Shown here: positions 1 to 8,505 of the stretch, in pieces
How positions within the stretch are numbered: position 1 is the first letter of the stretch
How the letters are laid out: each line of letters begins with the position of its first letter
Assembly: GCA_025463515.1 (NCBI GenBank)
Contig: JAODAQ010000049.1
Location: 1-33,324, forward strand
Origin: Rhodoglobus sp.
GTDB lineage: Bacteria; Actinomycetota; Actinomycetes; Actinomycetales; Microbacteriaceae
DNA: 33,324 bases
Direction: 5' to 3'
Position numbers and translations under genes: made by a program
The notes under the pieces: generated by a model
What the model was told of the DNA's origin: nothing
The model's input: only the letters and a program-made list of their open reading frames with translations
Databases searched by the model: none

Positions 1-1
1 C

Positions 2-235
<234 letters not shown>

Positions 236-413
236 GGGCCGCCGCCGGGGTCCTGCGGCACTCCGGCGCGTGAGCGTCAGAGGCTCCCGGCGGACGGGCC
301 ACCCCTCAACATCCGAGGGCAGCGCGCGGCTGTGCGCCATCTCGTGCCGTCGCGGATCGCGGCCACTGCGTTCCCGCAGGCTGGACCCACTCGGGTCGAG
401 ACGGGAGCGGAAC

Positions 414-590
414 ATGAAGGTATTGAGGGCTCGGCTGCTGGCCGAGCGGGGAGCAGCGACGGCGGAGTACGCCGTCGCCACACTGGCGGCCGTGGGGTTC
501 GCCGGCCTGCTGGTCGTCATCCTGCGGTCGGAGGAGGTGCGCGGCATGCTCACCGATGTCGTGCGCCAGGCTCTCACCCTGCCCGGATGA
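414..590 (+). CDS. DUF4244 family small membrane protein, Flp-pilin-like
   Basis: This 58-residue protein begins MKVLRARLLAERGAATAEYA. It has a short basic N-terminus, then the GAATAEYA motif that resembles the prepilin cleavage and Glu-5 region of Flp pilins, then one hydrophobic helix (about residues 19-40). It matches the actinobacterial DUF4244 family that sits in tad loci just before TadE (Rv3656c-like). I chose ATG 414 because a GGAG-like ribosome site lies about eight bases upstream and the pilin motif follows directly. The stop overlaps the next start as ATGA, so the three genes 414-1245 are translationally coupled. Its role is probably as the major subunit or a membrane component of a Tad-like secretion or pilus system. 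That is inferred from family context only. Confidence 0.8.
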   Translation: MKVLRARLLAERGAATAEYAVATLAAVGFAGLLVVILRSEEVRGMLTDVVRQALTLPG

Positions 591-904
591 GGTCTGACGA
601 GCGCGGGGGCGTGACCGCGGAGTTCGCGGTCGCGCTCCCCGCTGTCGTGCTCGTCCTCGCGTGCTGCGTGTCGGGCATGGCGGTCGCCGGGCAGCAACTG
701 CGCCTGCTGGATGCCGCGGCCTTGGCCGCGCGCACCCTCGGGCGGGGCGGCGATCCGGGCGCCGTGGTCGAGCGCCTCGTGCCCGGCGCGGAGGTGTCAC
801 CGACCGCGGACGGCGAGCTCGCCTGCGTCACCCTCACCACCACCGCGGCGGGCCCGCCGATCACGCTCTCCGCCCGGTCGTGCGCTCTGGACGCCGGTCG
901 GTGA
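587..904 (+). CDS. TadE-family minor pilin-like protein
   Basis: This is a 105-residue protein. Its N-terminus, RSDERGGVTAEFAVALPAVVLVLACC, is the TadE-type signal: a charged head, then a Glu-containing hydrophobic helix at about residues 9-28. The remainder is a small extracytoplasmic domain with two cysteines in its second half (CVTL and SC), probably a disulphide outside the membrane. It starts by ATGA overlap with the DUF4244 gene and ends by GTGA overlap with the next gene. In actinobacteria this gene (Rv3655c-like) normally follows TadA, TadB, TadC and DUF4244. Those three secretion genes are not seen here because guaB is directly upstream. Confidence 0.8.
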   Translation: MRSDERGGVTAEFAVALPAVVLVLACCVSGMAVAGQQLRLLDAAALAARTLGRGGDPGAVVERLVPGAEVSPTADGELACVTLTTTAAGPPITLSARSCALDAGR

Positions 905-1245
905 GGGGGGAGCGCGGCGCGGGCACGGTCGCCGCCCTCGGGCTCGGACTGGCCATCGTCGCGGTGTTCCTGCTCGCCGTTCCCCTTTACGTGGCGCTCG
1001 CGGCAAGGCACGCGGTGACGGGGGCTGCGGATGCCGCGGCGCTCGCCGCGGCGGATGCGGCGAGCGGGCTCGTGCCGGGGCATCCGTGCGATCTTGCGGC
1101 TCGCGTCGCCGCCGCGAACGGGGCTTCCGTGGAGGATTGCGCCGTCGACGGACTGGTCGCGACGGTGACCGTCGGGCGCACGGTGCTGGGTTTGGCCGTC
1201 AGCGAACGGGCGTCCGCCGGCCCGGCGGGTTCCGCCCCCGATTAG
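901..1245 (+). CDS. TadG-like (Rv3654c-type) membrane protein
   Basis: This is a 114-residue protein starting at GTG 901, which overlaps the TadE stop. Its N-terminus MRGERGAGTVAALGLGLAIVAVFLLAVPLY is a pseudopilin-like signal followed by a transmembrane helix. The following AARHAVTGAADAAALAAADA matches the conserved segment of the helicase/secretion-neighbourhood TadE-like family. A second part carries two cysteines (HPC and EDC), probably disulphide-bonded outside the cell. In many actinobacteria this family ends the tad-like operon and lies near topA, as it does here (topA starts 77 bases downstream). The function within the pilus or secretion machine is not established. Confidence 0.77.
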   Translation: MRGERGAGTVAALGLGLAIVAVFLLAVPLYVALAARHAVTGAADAAALAAADAASGLVPGHPCDLAARVAAANGASVEDCAVDGLVATVTVGRTVLGLAVSERASAGPAGSAPD

Positions 1246-1321
1246 GCAGAGGCGCGGTTCTGGTGTGTATGGTGTCGCTGACGGAGGTCAACCCTGCTCC
1301 GTACCTTTACTTAGGAGTGCT

Positions 1322-4030
1322 GTGCCCGTGAAGCTCGTCATCGTCGAGTCGCCGACCAAGGCAAAGACGATCTCCCAGTACCTGGGCGAGGGCTACGACG
1401 TGCAGTCGTCGGTCGGCCACATCCGCGACCTCATCGAGCCGAAGAACCTGCCGCCCGAGCTCAAGAAGGGGTCGCTCGGCAAGTTCTCCGTCGACGTCGA
1501 GAACGGCTTCGAGCCCTACTACGTCGTGTCCGACGCGAAGAAGAAGACGGTCGCCGACCTGAAGCGGGCACTGAAGAACGCCGACGAGCTCTTCCTCGCA
1601 ACTGATGAGGACCGCGAGGGCGAGGCCATCGCGTGGCACCTGCTCCAGGAGCTGAAGCCGAAGGTTCCGGTCAAGCGCATGGTGTTCCACGAGATCACCA
1701 AAGACGCGATCCAGCACGCCATCGAGAACCCGCGCGAGCTCGACACGGCGCTCGTCGACGCACAGGAGACCCGGCGCATCCTCGACCGCCTCTACGGCTA
1801 CGAGGTCTCGCCGGTGCTGTGGCGCAAGGTCGGCCCCGGTCTCTCGGCCGGCCGCGTCCAGTCGGCGGCGACCCGCCTCGTCGTCGACCGCGAGCGCGAG
1901 CGCCTCGCCTTCGTCACCGCGGGCTACTGGGACCTGATCGCGCAGTTCACCCCCAAGGGCGAGGCCCAGGACTTCGAGTCGCGCCTCGTGCGCCTCGACG
2001 GCAAGCGCATCGCCGCCGGCCGCGACTTCGACGACCGCGGAAACCTCAAGGGCGACGCGACAGTCGTCGACGAGGCCGCCGCCGAGGCACTGGCCACCGC
2101 GCTGCGCGACCCGAGCGTGCCGATCACGGTCACGAGCGTCGAGTCGAAGCCGTACACGCGCCGCCCGGCAGCGCCGTTCACCACCTCGACCCTGCAGCAG
2201 GAGGCCGGCCGCAAGCTGCGCTTCTCCGCGCGCCAGACGATGAGTGTCGCCCAGTCTCTGTACGAGAACGGCTACATCACCTATATGCGCACCGACTCGG
2301 CCACGCTCTCGCAGCAGGCGATCGACGCGGCGCGCACCCAGGCCCGCAAGCTGTACGGCCCCGAGACCGTGCCGGACGCCCCGCGCGTCTACTCCGGCAA
2401 GAGCAAGAACGCCCAGGAGGCGCACGAGGCGATCCGCCCGTCCGGCGACACGTTCCGCACGCCGAGCGAGCTGCAGTCGGTGCTGCGCGGCAATGACTGG
2501 AAGCTCTACGACCTGATCTGGAAGCGCACCGTCGCGTCGCAGATGGCGGACGCCAAGGGCTCGACCGCGTCGATCACGATCGGTGCCGGCCCCACGAGCA
2601 CCGGGTCCATCGCCGAGTTCGTCGCGACCGGAACCATCATCACGTTCCGCGGCTTCATGCACGCCTACGAGGAGTCGCAGGACGAGGAGCGCAACGAGAC
2701 CGCCGAGGCGAAAGAGGCCAAGCTGCCTCCGCTCACCGAGGGCCAGTCGCTGAACCTCGTCGACGTCGAGGCCAAGGGCCACGAGACATCCGCGCCGCCG
2801 CGCTACACCGAGGCGAGCCTCGTCAAGACGCTCGAAGAGCTCGGCATCGGGCGGCCCTCGACCTACGCGTCGATCATCTCCACGATCATCGACCGCGGCT
2901 ACGTGACCCCGCGCGGTCAGGCGCTCGTGCCCAACTGGATCGCGTTCTCGGTGGTGCGCCTCCTGGAGGAGTACTTCGCCGACCTCGTCGAGTACGGCTT
3001 CACGGCCGGCATGGAGGACGACCTCGACCGCATCGCCGGGGGAGAGGCCGACCGTGTCGAGTGGCTCACCGGCTTCTACTTCGGCAGCACCACCCACCGC
3101 GGCCTGCGCACCGTCATCGACAACCTCGGCGAGATCGACGCCCGCGAGATCAACTCGATCCGCATCGCCGACGACGTCACGCTGCGCATCGGCAAGTACG
3201 GCCCCTACCTCGAGGCGCCGGGCGACGACCCCGAGACCCCGCGCCGCGTCAACATCCCGCAGGACCTGGCACCGGATGAACTGACCGCCGAGAAGGCCCG
3301 CGAGCTCATCAACGCCCCGGTCGTCGGCGACCGCGTCATCGGCGTGAACCCGGAGAACGGCAAGGAGATCGTCGCGAAGGACGGTCGCTTCGGCCCCTAC
3401 GTGACCGAGCTCGAGCCGGAGCCCGAGCCCGTCGAGCCGGAGTACGTCGTCGACAAGAAGACCGGCGAGCTCAAGGAGAAGAAGGTGAAGAAGCCCGTCG
3501 CGGTCAAGCCGCGCACGGCATCCATCTTCAAGTCCATGGATCTCGCGACCATCGACCTCGACACCGCGCTCGCGCTGCTCTCGCTGCCCCGCGTGGTGGG
3601 AGTCGATCCGGAGAGCGGCACCGAGATCCTCGCGCAGAACGGCCGCTACGGCGCCTACCTCAAGCGCGGAGCGGACACGCGCTCGCTCGTGAGCGAGGAC
3701 GACATCTTCGCGATCGACCTGGCCGGCGCCCTCGAGCTCTACGCGCAGCCCAAGTACGGCAATCGCGCGGCGTCGAGCGCACTCGCCGAGTTCGCCGAAG
3801 ACCCGGTGAGCGGCAAGGCGATCAAGATCAAGGACGGCCGCTTCGGCGCGTACGTGACCGACGGTACGACGAACGCGACGATCCCGCGCGGGGAGCAGAT
3901 CGAGGACATCGACTACGACCGCGCCGTGCAGCTGCTCGCGGACAAGCGCGCCAAGGGACCGGCCAAGCCGAAGGCCAAGGCAGCACCCAAGCGCAAGGCG
4001 CCCGCGAAGAAGGCTCCGGCGAAGAAATAA
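1322..4030 (+). CDS. topA: DNA topoisomerase I (type IA)
   Basis: This 902-residue enzyme relaxes negative supercoils by breaking and rejoining one DNA strand. The Toprim domain opens with KLVIVESPTKAKTI and carries the acidic metal site DEDREGE near residue 95. The catalytic tyrosine is Tyr321, the second tyrosine in GYITYMRTDS. GLSAGRVQSAA and GIGRPSTYASII are further family signatures. The C-terminal third has repeated GRFGPYV/GRYGAYL modules instead of cysteine zinc fingers, then a Lys/Ala/Pro tail, as is usual in actinobacteria. GTG 1322 follows AGGAG at 1313-1317 by four bases. GTG 1328, ten bases from the AGGAG, is an alternative and would remove two residues. The stop overlaps the tmk start by one base, so the two genes are probably co-transcribed. 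Confidence 0.97.
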   Translation: MPVKLVIVESPTKAKTISQYLGEGYDVQSSVGHIRDLIEPKNLPPELKKGSLGKFSVDVENGFEPYYVVSDAKKKTVADLKRALKNADELFLATDEDREGEAIAWHLLQELKPKVPVKRMVFHEITKDAIQHAIENPRELDTALVDAQETRRILDRLYGYEVSPVLWRKVGPGLSAGRVQSAATRLVVDRERERLAFVTAGYWDLIAQFTPKGEAQDFESRLVRLDGKRIAAGRDFDDRGNLKGDATVVDEAAAEALATALRDPSVPITVTSVESKPYTRRPAAPFTTSTLQQEAGRKLRFSARQTMSVAQSLYENGYITYMRTDSATLSQQAIDAARTQARKLYGPETVPDAPRVYSGKSKNAQEAHEAIRPSGDTFRTPSELQSVLRGNDWKLYDLIWKRTVASQMADAKGSTASITIGAGPTSTGSIAEFVATGTIITFRGFMHAYEESQDEERNETAEAKEAKLPPLTEGQSLNLVDVEAKGHETSAPPRYTEASLVKTLEELGIGRPSTYASIISTIIDRGYVTPRGQALVPNWIAFSVVRLLEEYFADLVEYGFTAGMEDDLDRIAGGEADRVEWLTGFYFGSTTHRGLRTVIDNLGEIDAREINSIRIADDVTLRIGKYGPYLEAPGDDPETPRRVNIPQDLAPDELTAEKARELINAPVVGDRVIGVNPENGKEIVAKDGRFGPYVTELEPEPEPVEPEYVVDKKTGELKEKKVKKPVAVKPRTASIFKSMDLATIDLDTALALLSLPRVVGVDPESGTEILAQNGRYGAYLKRGADTRSLVSEDDIFAIDLAGALELYAQPKYGNRAASSALAEFAEDPVSGKAIKIKDGRFGAYVTDGTTNATIPRGEQIEDIDYDRAVQLLADKRAKGPAKPKAKAAPKRKAPAKKAPAKK

Positions 4031-4650
4031 TGAGCGGCCTGTTCATCACCCTCGAGGGCGGCGACGGGTCGGGCAAGTCGACGCAGTCCGCGCGCCTCAC
4101 CGGCTGGCTCACGGATGCCGGGCACGCCGTGCTCGTCACGCGCGAGCCCGGCGGCACCTCGCTCGGGCTCGAGCTGCGAGACATCGTGCTGCACCGCCGC
4201 GGCGAGATCGCCCCGCGCGCGGAGGCGCTCCTGTACGCCGCGGACCGCGCCCACCACATCGCGACCGTCGTGCGCCCTGCTCTCGAGCGCGGCGAGATCG
4301 TCGTACAGGACCGCTACATCGACTCCTCGGTCGCCTACCAGGGGGCCGGCCGCGTGCTCGACGGCGGCGAGGTGCGCGGGATCTCGATGTGGGCCACCGA
4401 GAACCTGCTGCCCGACCTGACGATCCTCCTCGACCTGCACGAGGCCGACGGCCGCGACCGCATGGCCGAGCGCACGAAGTACGACCGGCTCGAGGCCGAG
4501 GCCGACGACTTCCACGGGAGAGTGCGGGCCGGATACCTCGCGCTCGCCGCCGCGGAGCCCGGGCGGTTCCTCGTCCTCGACGCGCGCCTGCCGATCGACG
4601 ACCTCGCGGCTGCGATCCGCGCGCGCGTCGAGTCCCTCCTCGCGGGTTGA
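4030..4650 (+). CDS. tmk: Thymidylate kinase
   Basis: This 206-residue protein phosphorylates dTMP to dTDP with ATP, an essential step to dTTP. It has the P-loop GGDGSGKST at residues 10-18, the EPGGT motif after it, and the DRYIDSSVAYQG nucleotide-binding signature near the middle. The lid region holds the arginine-rich DRMAERTKYDR. Its length is typical. ATG 4030 overlaps the topA stop by one base. The TGA stop lies inside a repeat of the GGGTTGAGTAG family, so the final residues (LLAG) run up to the repeat edge. holB follows after this repeat with its own promoter. Confidence 0.96.
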   Translation: MSGLFITLEGGDGSGKSTQSARLTGWLTDAGHAVLVTREPGGTSLGLELRDIVLHRRGEIAPRAEALLYAADRAHHIATVVRPALERGEIVVQDRYIDSSVAYQGAGRVLDGGEVRGISMWATENLLPDLTILLDLHEADGRDRMAERTKYDRLEAEADDFHGRVRAGYLALAAAEPGRFLVLDARLPIDDLAAAIRARVESLLAG

Positions 4651-4776
4651 GTAGCGCGCTCTGGCGCGCGTATCGAAGCCTGGTTTTGCTCCCCACCGGC
4701 ACGGCCGTCACACCGCTTCGCGGCGCGCCGGAACCGGCGCGGCGTGGGCCCGCGCCGCGGACGGCCCACTCAACCA
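4645..4776. repeat. REP-like palindromic repeat, family 1 (copy A)
   Basis: The element starts GGGTTGAGTAG, then has a small GC hairpin (GCGCGC CTG GCGCGC-like), then GTATCGAAGCC (unit about 4645-4681). It ends near 4767-4774 with ACTCAACC, the reverse complement of its first bases, so the whole tract is bounded by inverted ends. The core resembles the copies at 12966-13076 and 20258-20349. The TGA stop of tmk is read from GGGTTGA at the left edge. The middle part (about 4682-4766) is not shared with the other copies that I can see. Confidence 0.75.
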
Positions 4777-4798
4777 GCGTGCAGTCAGCGCCCTGCCT

Positions 4799-4811
4799 TA
4801 GGCTGTGCCCA
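4799..4811 (+). promoter_or_regulatory. Probable leaderless promoter of holB (-10 TAGGCT)
   Basis: TAGGCT at 4799-4804 is a good actinobacterial -10 hexamer. Only six bases separate it from ATG 4811, so the transcript would begin at or next to the A of the start codon. No clear -35 and no Shine-Dalgarno sequence is present. The same arrangement recurs before several other genes in the window. Confidence 0.6.
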
Positions 4812-5980
4812 TGGCCGCTGTGTGGGACGAACTGACCGGGCAGGCGGATGCTATTGCGGTCGTCGAGGCAGCGGCGTCCGCCTCGGCTCTCGGGGGCAGC
4901 GATAATTCGTCGATGACGCACTCGTGGCTCATCACCGGCCCTCCCGGCTCGGGCCGCTCGAACCTGGCCTACGCGTTCGCGACCGCCCTGCTGAGCCCCG
5001 GCAACCCCGAGGGCGACGCCGCCGCCGTCCGCCAGGTCGCCGCCCGCACCCACCCCGACCTCGGCGTGCTCGCGACGGAGCGGGTCATCATCCCCATCGA
5101 GGACGTGCGCCAGCTCGTCGCCACGAGCCAGTTCTCGCCGAGCGTGGGCCGCTACCGGGTCATGATCATCGAGGATGCCGACCGCATGGCCGAGCGCACC
5201 TCCAACGTGCTCCTCAAGGCGCTGGAAGAGCCGCCGCCGCGCACGGTGTGGATCCTCTGCGCGCCGAGCGAGGCCGACCTGATCCCCACGATCCGCTCGC
5301 GCGTGCGCACAGTGCGGCTTCGGGTCCCGGGCATCGAGGAGGTCGCCGAGCTCCTCGAGCGGCGTGACGGGGTCGACTCCGCCATCGCCCTCCGCGCGGC
5401 CCGCGAGGCGCAGTCCCACATCGGCATGGCGCACCGGCTCGCCACCAACGCCGAGGCGCGCGAGCGGCGCGAGCGCACGCTCGACATCGCGCTGGGCATC
5501 CGGTCGGTCTCTGGCGCGGTTCTGGCCGCGGTAGCCCTGCTCGACCTCGCCAAGGCCGATGCCGAGGCGATCACCGAGGAGAAGGACGCCGAGGAGCGCG
5601 ACGCCGCTATGCGGTCGCTCGGCATCGAGCCGGGCGGCACGATCCCGCCCGCGCTGCGCAGCCAGCTCAAGGCCCTCGACGAGGACCAGAAGCGCCGCGC
5701 GACCCGCAGCCTCCGTGATGGCATCGATCGGATCATGGTCGACCTGCTGTCGCTGTACCGCGACATTCTGCTCATCCAGCTCGGGGTACCGGGGGAGCCG
5801 ATCAACGTGCGCATCCTCGACCGGCTCGAGGCCGCGGCTTCGGGCTGCACGGCCGTCGAGACTCTCGCGACCATGGATGCGATCGCCACTGCTCGCGAGC
5901 GCATCGAGAGCAACGTCGCGCCGGCCCTCGCCCTCGAGGCCATGCTCATCACCGCCATCCGCACTGGGAGGACCCCATGA
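4811..5980 (+). CDS. holB: DNA polymerase III subunit delta prime
   Basis: This 389-residue protein is the clamp-loader delta-prime subunit, an AAA+ protein. It has a degenerate P-loop GPPGSGRSN at residues 43-51 (Arg in place of Lys, usual for delta prime). It also has the IIPIEDVRQLV segment, the Walker B-like IIEDADRM, and SNVLLKALEEPPPRTVWIL. The cysteines that normally form the small zinc module before the THPD segment are absent: the stretch between LLSPGNPEGD and ARTHPDL has none. I chose ATG 4811 because of the promoter spacing; GTG 4805 would overlap the transcript start. The stop overlaps the next gene as ATGA. Confidence 0.92.
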   Translation: MAAVWDELTGQADAIAVVEAAASASALGGSDNSSMTHSWLITGPPGSGRSNLAYAFATALLSPGNPEGDAAAVRQVAARTHPDLGVLATERVIIPIEDVRQLVATSQFSPSVGRYRVMIIEDADRMAERTSNVLLKALEEPPPRTVWILCAPSEADLIPTIRSRVRTVRLRVPGIEEVAELLERRDGVDSAIALRAAREAQSHIGMAHRLATNAEARERRERTLDIALGIRSVSGAVLAAVALLDLAKADAEAITEEKDAEERDAAMRSLGIEPGGTIPPALRSQLKALDEDQKRRATRSLRDGIDRIMVDLLSLYRDILLIQLGVPGEPINVRILDRLEAAASGCTAVETLATMDAIATARERIESNVAPALALEAMLITAIRTGRTP

Positions 5981-7518
5981 AGCACCGCCCGATCGTCGCC
6001 ATCGCCCTTGCGGCCGCCGTGCTGCTGCCGCTCAGCGGGTGTGTGTCGTGGTTCCTCCCGCCGACCTCCGGGTCGAGCTCGACATCGACGCCGACGGGCG
6101 AGGACGTCGCTGCCGACCTCAAGCCGTTCTACGACCAGGTACTGACCTGGAAGGACTGCCAGGGCGGCATGCAGTGCACCACTGCGAAGGCGCCGCTCGA
6201 CTGGGCGGACCCGGGCGCCGGCCAGATCGAGCTCGCTCTGATCCGCCAGCCCGCCGAGGGCGGCCCCCGCCTCGGCTCGCTGCTCGTGAACCCCGGTGGC
6301 CCGGGCGGCTCCGGCTACGACTTCATCCGGGACAGCGTGGACTACGCGACGGATGCCCGCCTCCAGTCCAGCTTCGACATCGTCGGCTTCGACCCCCGCG
6401 GCGTCAACCGCTCCACCCCGGTGAAGTGCTACGAGAACCCCGCAGAGCTCGACGCCTACCTCTACGACATCTACCCCGGCACCCCGGGCAGCGACGAGTG
6501 GCTGGCCGCCGCGAACCAGACGATGAAGGCGTTCGGCGCCCGCTGCCTCGAGCTCACGGGCCCGCTGCTCGGCGACGTCGACACCCCGAGCGCGGCGCGC
6601 GACCTCGACATGCTGCGCGCAGCTCTCGGCGACGCGAAGCTGAACTACCTCGGCTACTCCTACGGCACGCTCCTCGGCCAGGTCTACGCGGACCTGTTCC
6701 CCGACAAGACCGGCCGGCTCGTGCTCGACGGCGCGGTCGACCCGGCCGCGAGCGACTTCGACGGCACCGCCACCCAGGCCAAGGGCTTCGAGAGTGCGCT
6801 GCGCGCCTTCCTCGCGGATTGCTCGAGCCAGGACGACTGCCCGTTCTCCGGGTCGGTCGACGACTCCATGCTCGAGATCCGCGCGCTGCTCGACAGCCTC
6901 GACGCGAGCCCGCTGTCGAACCCCGACGACGGCCGGAAACTCGGCAGCAGCGCGATGTTCACGGCGATCATCCTGCCGCTCTACAACGCCGACAACTGGA
7001 TGTACCTCCGGCAGCTGTTCGCCGGGGTCAAGCAGGGCGATGCGAGCTACGCGTTCCAGCTCGCGGACAGCTACAACGGCCGCAACCCCGACGGCACGTA
7101 CGCCGACAACCAGACCGAGGCGTTCATCTCCATCAACTGCCTCGACGCGCACGGCGACGGCAATGTCGAGCAGATGCGAACCGAGGCCGCCGAGCTCAAG
7201 GCGATCGCGCCCGTGTTCGGCCCGCAGATGTCGTGGGGCGGCACCGGATGCCCGAACTGGCCCGTCCCGCCGAAGCGCGACCGCGTGCCGATCGTGGCCT
7301 CCGGCTCTGCTGACATCCTCGTGATCGGCACGACCAATGACCCCGCGACCCCCTACACCTGGGCGCAGACCGTTGCCGCGACGCTCGAGCACGGGCACCT
7401 CATCACGTTCACGGGCGAGGGCCACACCGCGTACAACAAGTCGAACGCGTGCGTGAACGACGCCGTTGACGACTTCTTCGTGAACGGAACGGTTCCGTCG
7501 AAGGACCCGAACTGCTGA
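5977..7518 (+). CDS. Alpha/beta-hydrolase lipoprotein, tripeptidyl aminopeptidase-like
   Basis: This 513-residue secreted lipoprotein has a signal peptide with the lipobox LSGC (Cys22) followed by a Ser/Thr-rich linker. The oxyanion region is NPGGPGGSGYDF. The catalytic triad appears to be Ser228 in GYSYGT, Asp455 in NDPATPY and His483 in GEGHTAY. The spacing and NPGGPGGSG motif match the SlpD/SlpE/TAP family of actinobacterial exopeptidases that trim tripeptides or hydrophobic residues from peptides. Several cysteine pairs suggest disulphides outside the membrane. ATG 5977 overlaps the holB stop and has GGGAGGA at 5966-5972, so the gene is co-transcribed with holB. The real substrate is not deducible. 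Confidence 0.9.
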   Translation: MKHRPIVAIALAAAVLLPLSGCVSWFLPPTSGSSSTSTPTGEDVAADLKPFYDQVLTWKDCQGGMQCTTAKAPLDWADPGAGQIELALIRQPAEGGPRLGSLLVNPGGPGGSGYDFIRDSVDYATDARLQSSFDIVGFDPRGVNRSTPVKCYENPAELDAYLYDIYPGTPGSDEWLAAANQTMKAFGARCLELTGPLLGDVDTPSAARDLDMLRAALGDAKLNYLGYSYGTLLGQVYADLFPDKTGRLVLDGAVDPAASDFDGTATQAKGFESALRAFLADCSSQDDCPFSGSVDDSMLEIRALLDSLDASPLSNPDDGRKLGSSAMFTAIILPLYNADNWMYLRQLFAGVKQGDASYAFQLADSYNGRNPDGTYADNQTEAFISINCLDAHGDGNVEQMRTEAAELKAIAPVFGPQMSWGGTGCPNWPVPPKRDRVPIVASGSADILVIGTTNDPATPYTWAQTVAATLEHGHLITFTGEGHTAYNKSNACVNDAVDDFFVNGTVPSKDPNC

Positions 7519-7530
7519 TCCGGCACAATA

Positions 7531-7556
7531 TTGCAGTCTGTGCAAGAATGGTGATG
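7531..7556 (+). promoter_or_regulatory. Probable operator and leaderless promoter of the TetR gene
   Basis: TTGCA at 7531-7535 and TGCAA at 7541-7545 form an inverted repeat with a five-base spacer, the typical shape of a TetR-family operator. AAGAAT at 7544-7549, overlapping its right arm, is a weak -10 lying six bases from the GTG start at 7556. The position suggests autorepression. The -35 is not clear. Confidence 0.5.
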
Positions 7557-8194
7557 TGACAACCGCCGACCTTGCCGAGCCCGGACTTCGCGAGCGCAAG
7601 CGGCTCGCGACCCGGCGCGCGATCCAGGTTGCGGTGCTCGAACTCCTCGCCGAGCGCGGGGTGGACGGGGTCACGGTCGACGAGATCAGCCGGATGGCCG
7701 ACGTCTCGCCGCGCACCTTCTTCAACTACTTCGCGTCGAAGGAAGAGGCGATGCTCGGGGATTCACCGGAGCTGCCCGACCAGCACGTCATCGACGCGTT
7801 CCTCGCCGGTACGGGAACCGTGCTCGACGACCTCGCCACGGTGCTCAAGTACTCCGGCGACAAGACGACCGCCGACGCCGAGATGCTGCAGCTGCGGCAC
7901 ACCCTGCTCAAGCAGTTCCCGCAGCTGTTCGCGATGCGGATGGCGAGCATGCGCGCGTTCGAGGAGAGTGTGGGCGAAGTGGTCGGCCAGCGACTCGCTC
8001 GGGATGAGCCGGAGCTCGCCGCCGACCCCGAGCGCCTCAGCAGTAAAGCGCGCCTGATCACCCTCGTCGCCTTCGCGACCATGCGCCACGCGTGGACGTG
8101 CTGGGCGCACGGCGAATCCCCGTCGCTGCTCACCGACCAGCTCACCGAGTCGTTCGCCGAACTCAAGGCGCTGTTTTCGTCAGACCCCGCCTGA
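7556..8194 (+). CDS. TetR/AcrR family transcriptional regulator
   Basis: This 212-residue protein has an N-terminal TetR DNA-binding domain: RERKRLATRRAIQVAVLELLAERGVDGVTVDEISRMADVSPRTFFNYFASKEEA at about residues 12-66, with the characteristic RTFFNYF recognition helix end. The C-terminal two thirds are helical and form the expected ligand and dimer domain. GTG 7556 is chosen because it follows the -10-like element and because residues before the HTH are few. It has no obvious target beside it: a secreted peptidase lies upstream on the same strand and a tRNA downstream. Autoregulation is suggested by the palindrome at its start. The ligand is unknown. Confidence 0.9.
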   Translation: MTTADLAEPGLRERKRLATRRAIQVAVLELLAERGVDGVTVDEISRMADVSPRTFFNYFASKEEAMLGDSPELPDQHVIDAFLAGTGTVLDDLATVLKYSGDKTTADAEMLQLRHTLLKQFPQLFAMRMASMRAFEESVGEVVGQRLARDEPELAADPERLSSKARLITLVAFATMRHAWTCWAHGESPSLLTDQLTESFAELKALFSSDPA

Positions 8195-8237
8195 ACTTCG
8201 GCTAAGCTTTCTTGCTGTGCCTCGGGAAACCGGGTAC

Positions 8238-8310
8238 GCCGCCCTAGCTCAGTCGGTAGAGCATCTCACTCGTAATGAGAAGGTCAAGAGTTCGATTCTC
8301 TTGGGCGGCT
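8238..8310 (+). tRNA. tRNA-Thr (anticodon CGT)
   Basis: A full 73-base cloverleaf can be folded. The acceptor stem GCCGCCC pairs with GGGCGGC, with discriminator T8310. The D arm is GCTC/GAGC, the anticodon stem TCTCA/TGAGA with loop CTCGTAA (anticodon CGT at 8271-8273, reading ACG), and the T arm AAGAG/CTCTT with loop TTCGATT. CCA is not encoded. TAAGCT at 8203-8208 may be its -10. Confidence 0.97.
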
Positions 8311-8443
8311 CGTATTCCTGGCGTGGTCTTCGCACGCGTAAATCGTCGTGTTCGTCCCGATCCTGTCCCCCTTTGTGCGGACACCGCCTCGAAAACGTGC
8401 CCCCAGTGTGCGGGTGAACTCGATGGTTTGTACCCTCATCGCC

Positions 8444-8472
8444 TTGCCGGGTACCCGGCGCACCCCTACGTT
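8444..8472 (+). promoter_or_regulatory. Candidate promoter of the CAP-like gene
   Basis: TTGCCG at 8444-8449 and TACGTT at 8467-8472 are separated by 17 bases, a standard housekeeping sigma spacing. Transcription would start near 8479, leaving a leader of about 27 bases that contains GGGGG five bases before ATG 8506. Confidence 0.45.
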
Positions 8473-8505
8473 TGGTCGCGGAGACACAACTGCACGGGGG
8501 TACTG

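Noticed and set aside
1307-3097. 596-residue minus-strand reading frame opposite topA
   Set aside because: It is the antisense shadow of a certain gene in high-GC DNA, has Arg/Val/Leu-rich composition with no motif, and its third-position bias belongs to topA.
3428-4030. TopA lacking C-terminal zinc fingers as a truncation
   Set aside because: Actinobacterial TopA normally has GRFGPY-type repeats and a lysine tail instead.
5152-7725. 857-residue minus-strand reading frame across holB and the hydrolase
   Set aside because: It spans two convincing plus-strand genes and shows no domain or start signal.
8217-8417. 66-residue frame starting at GTG 8217
   Set aside because: It reads straight through tRNA-Thr and is not a gene.
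8238-8505. tRNA-Thr as a phage or island attachment site
   Set aside because: There is no integrase, no repeated 3' tRNA end and no foreign-looking block downstream.
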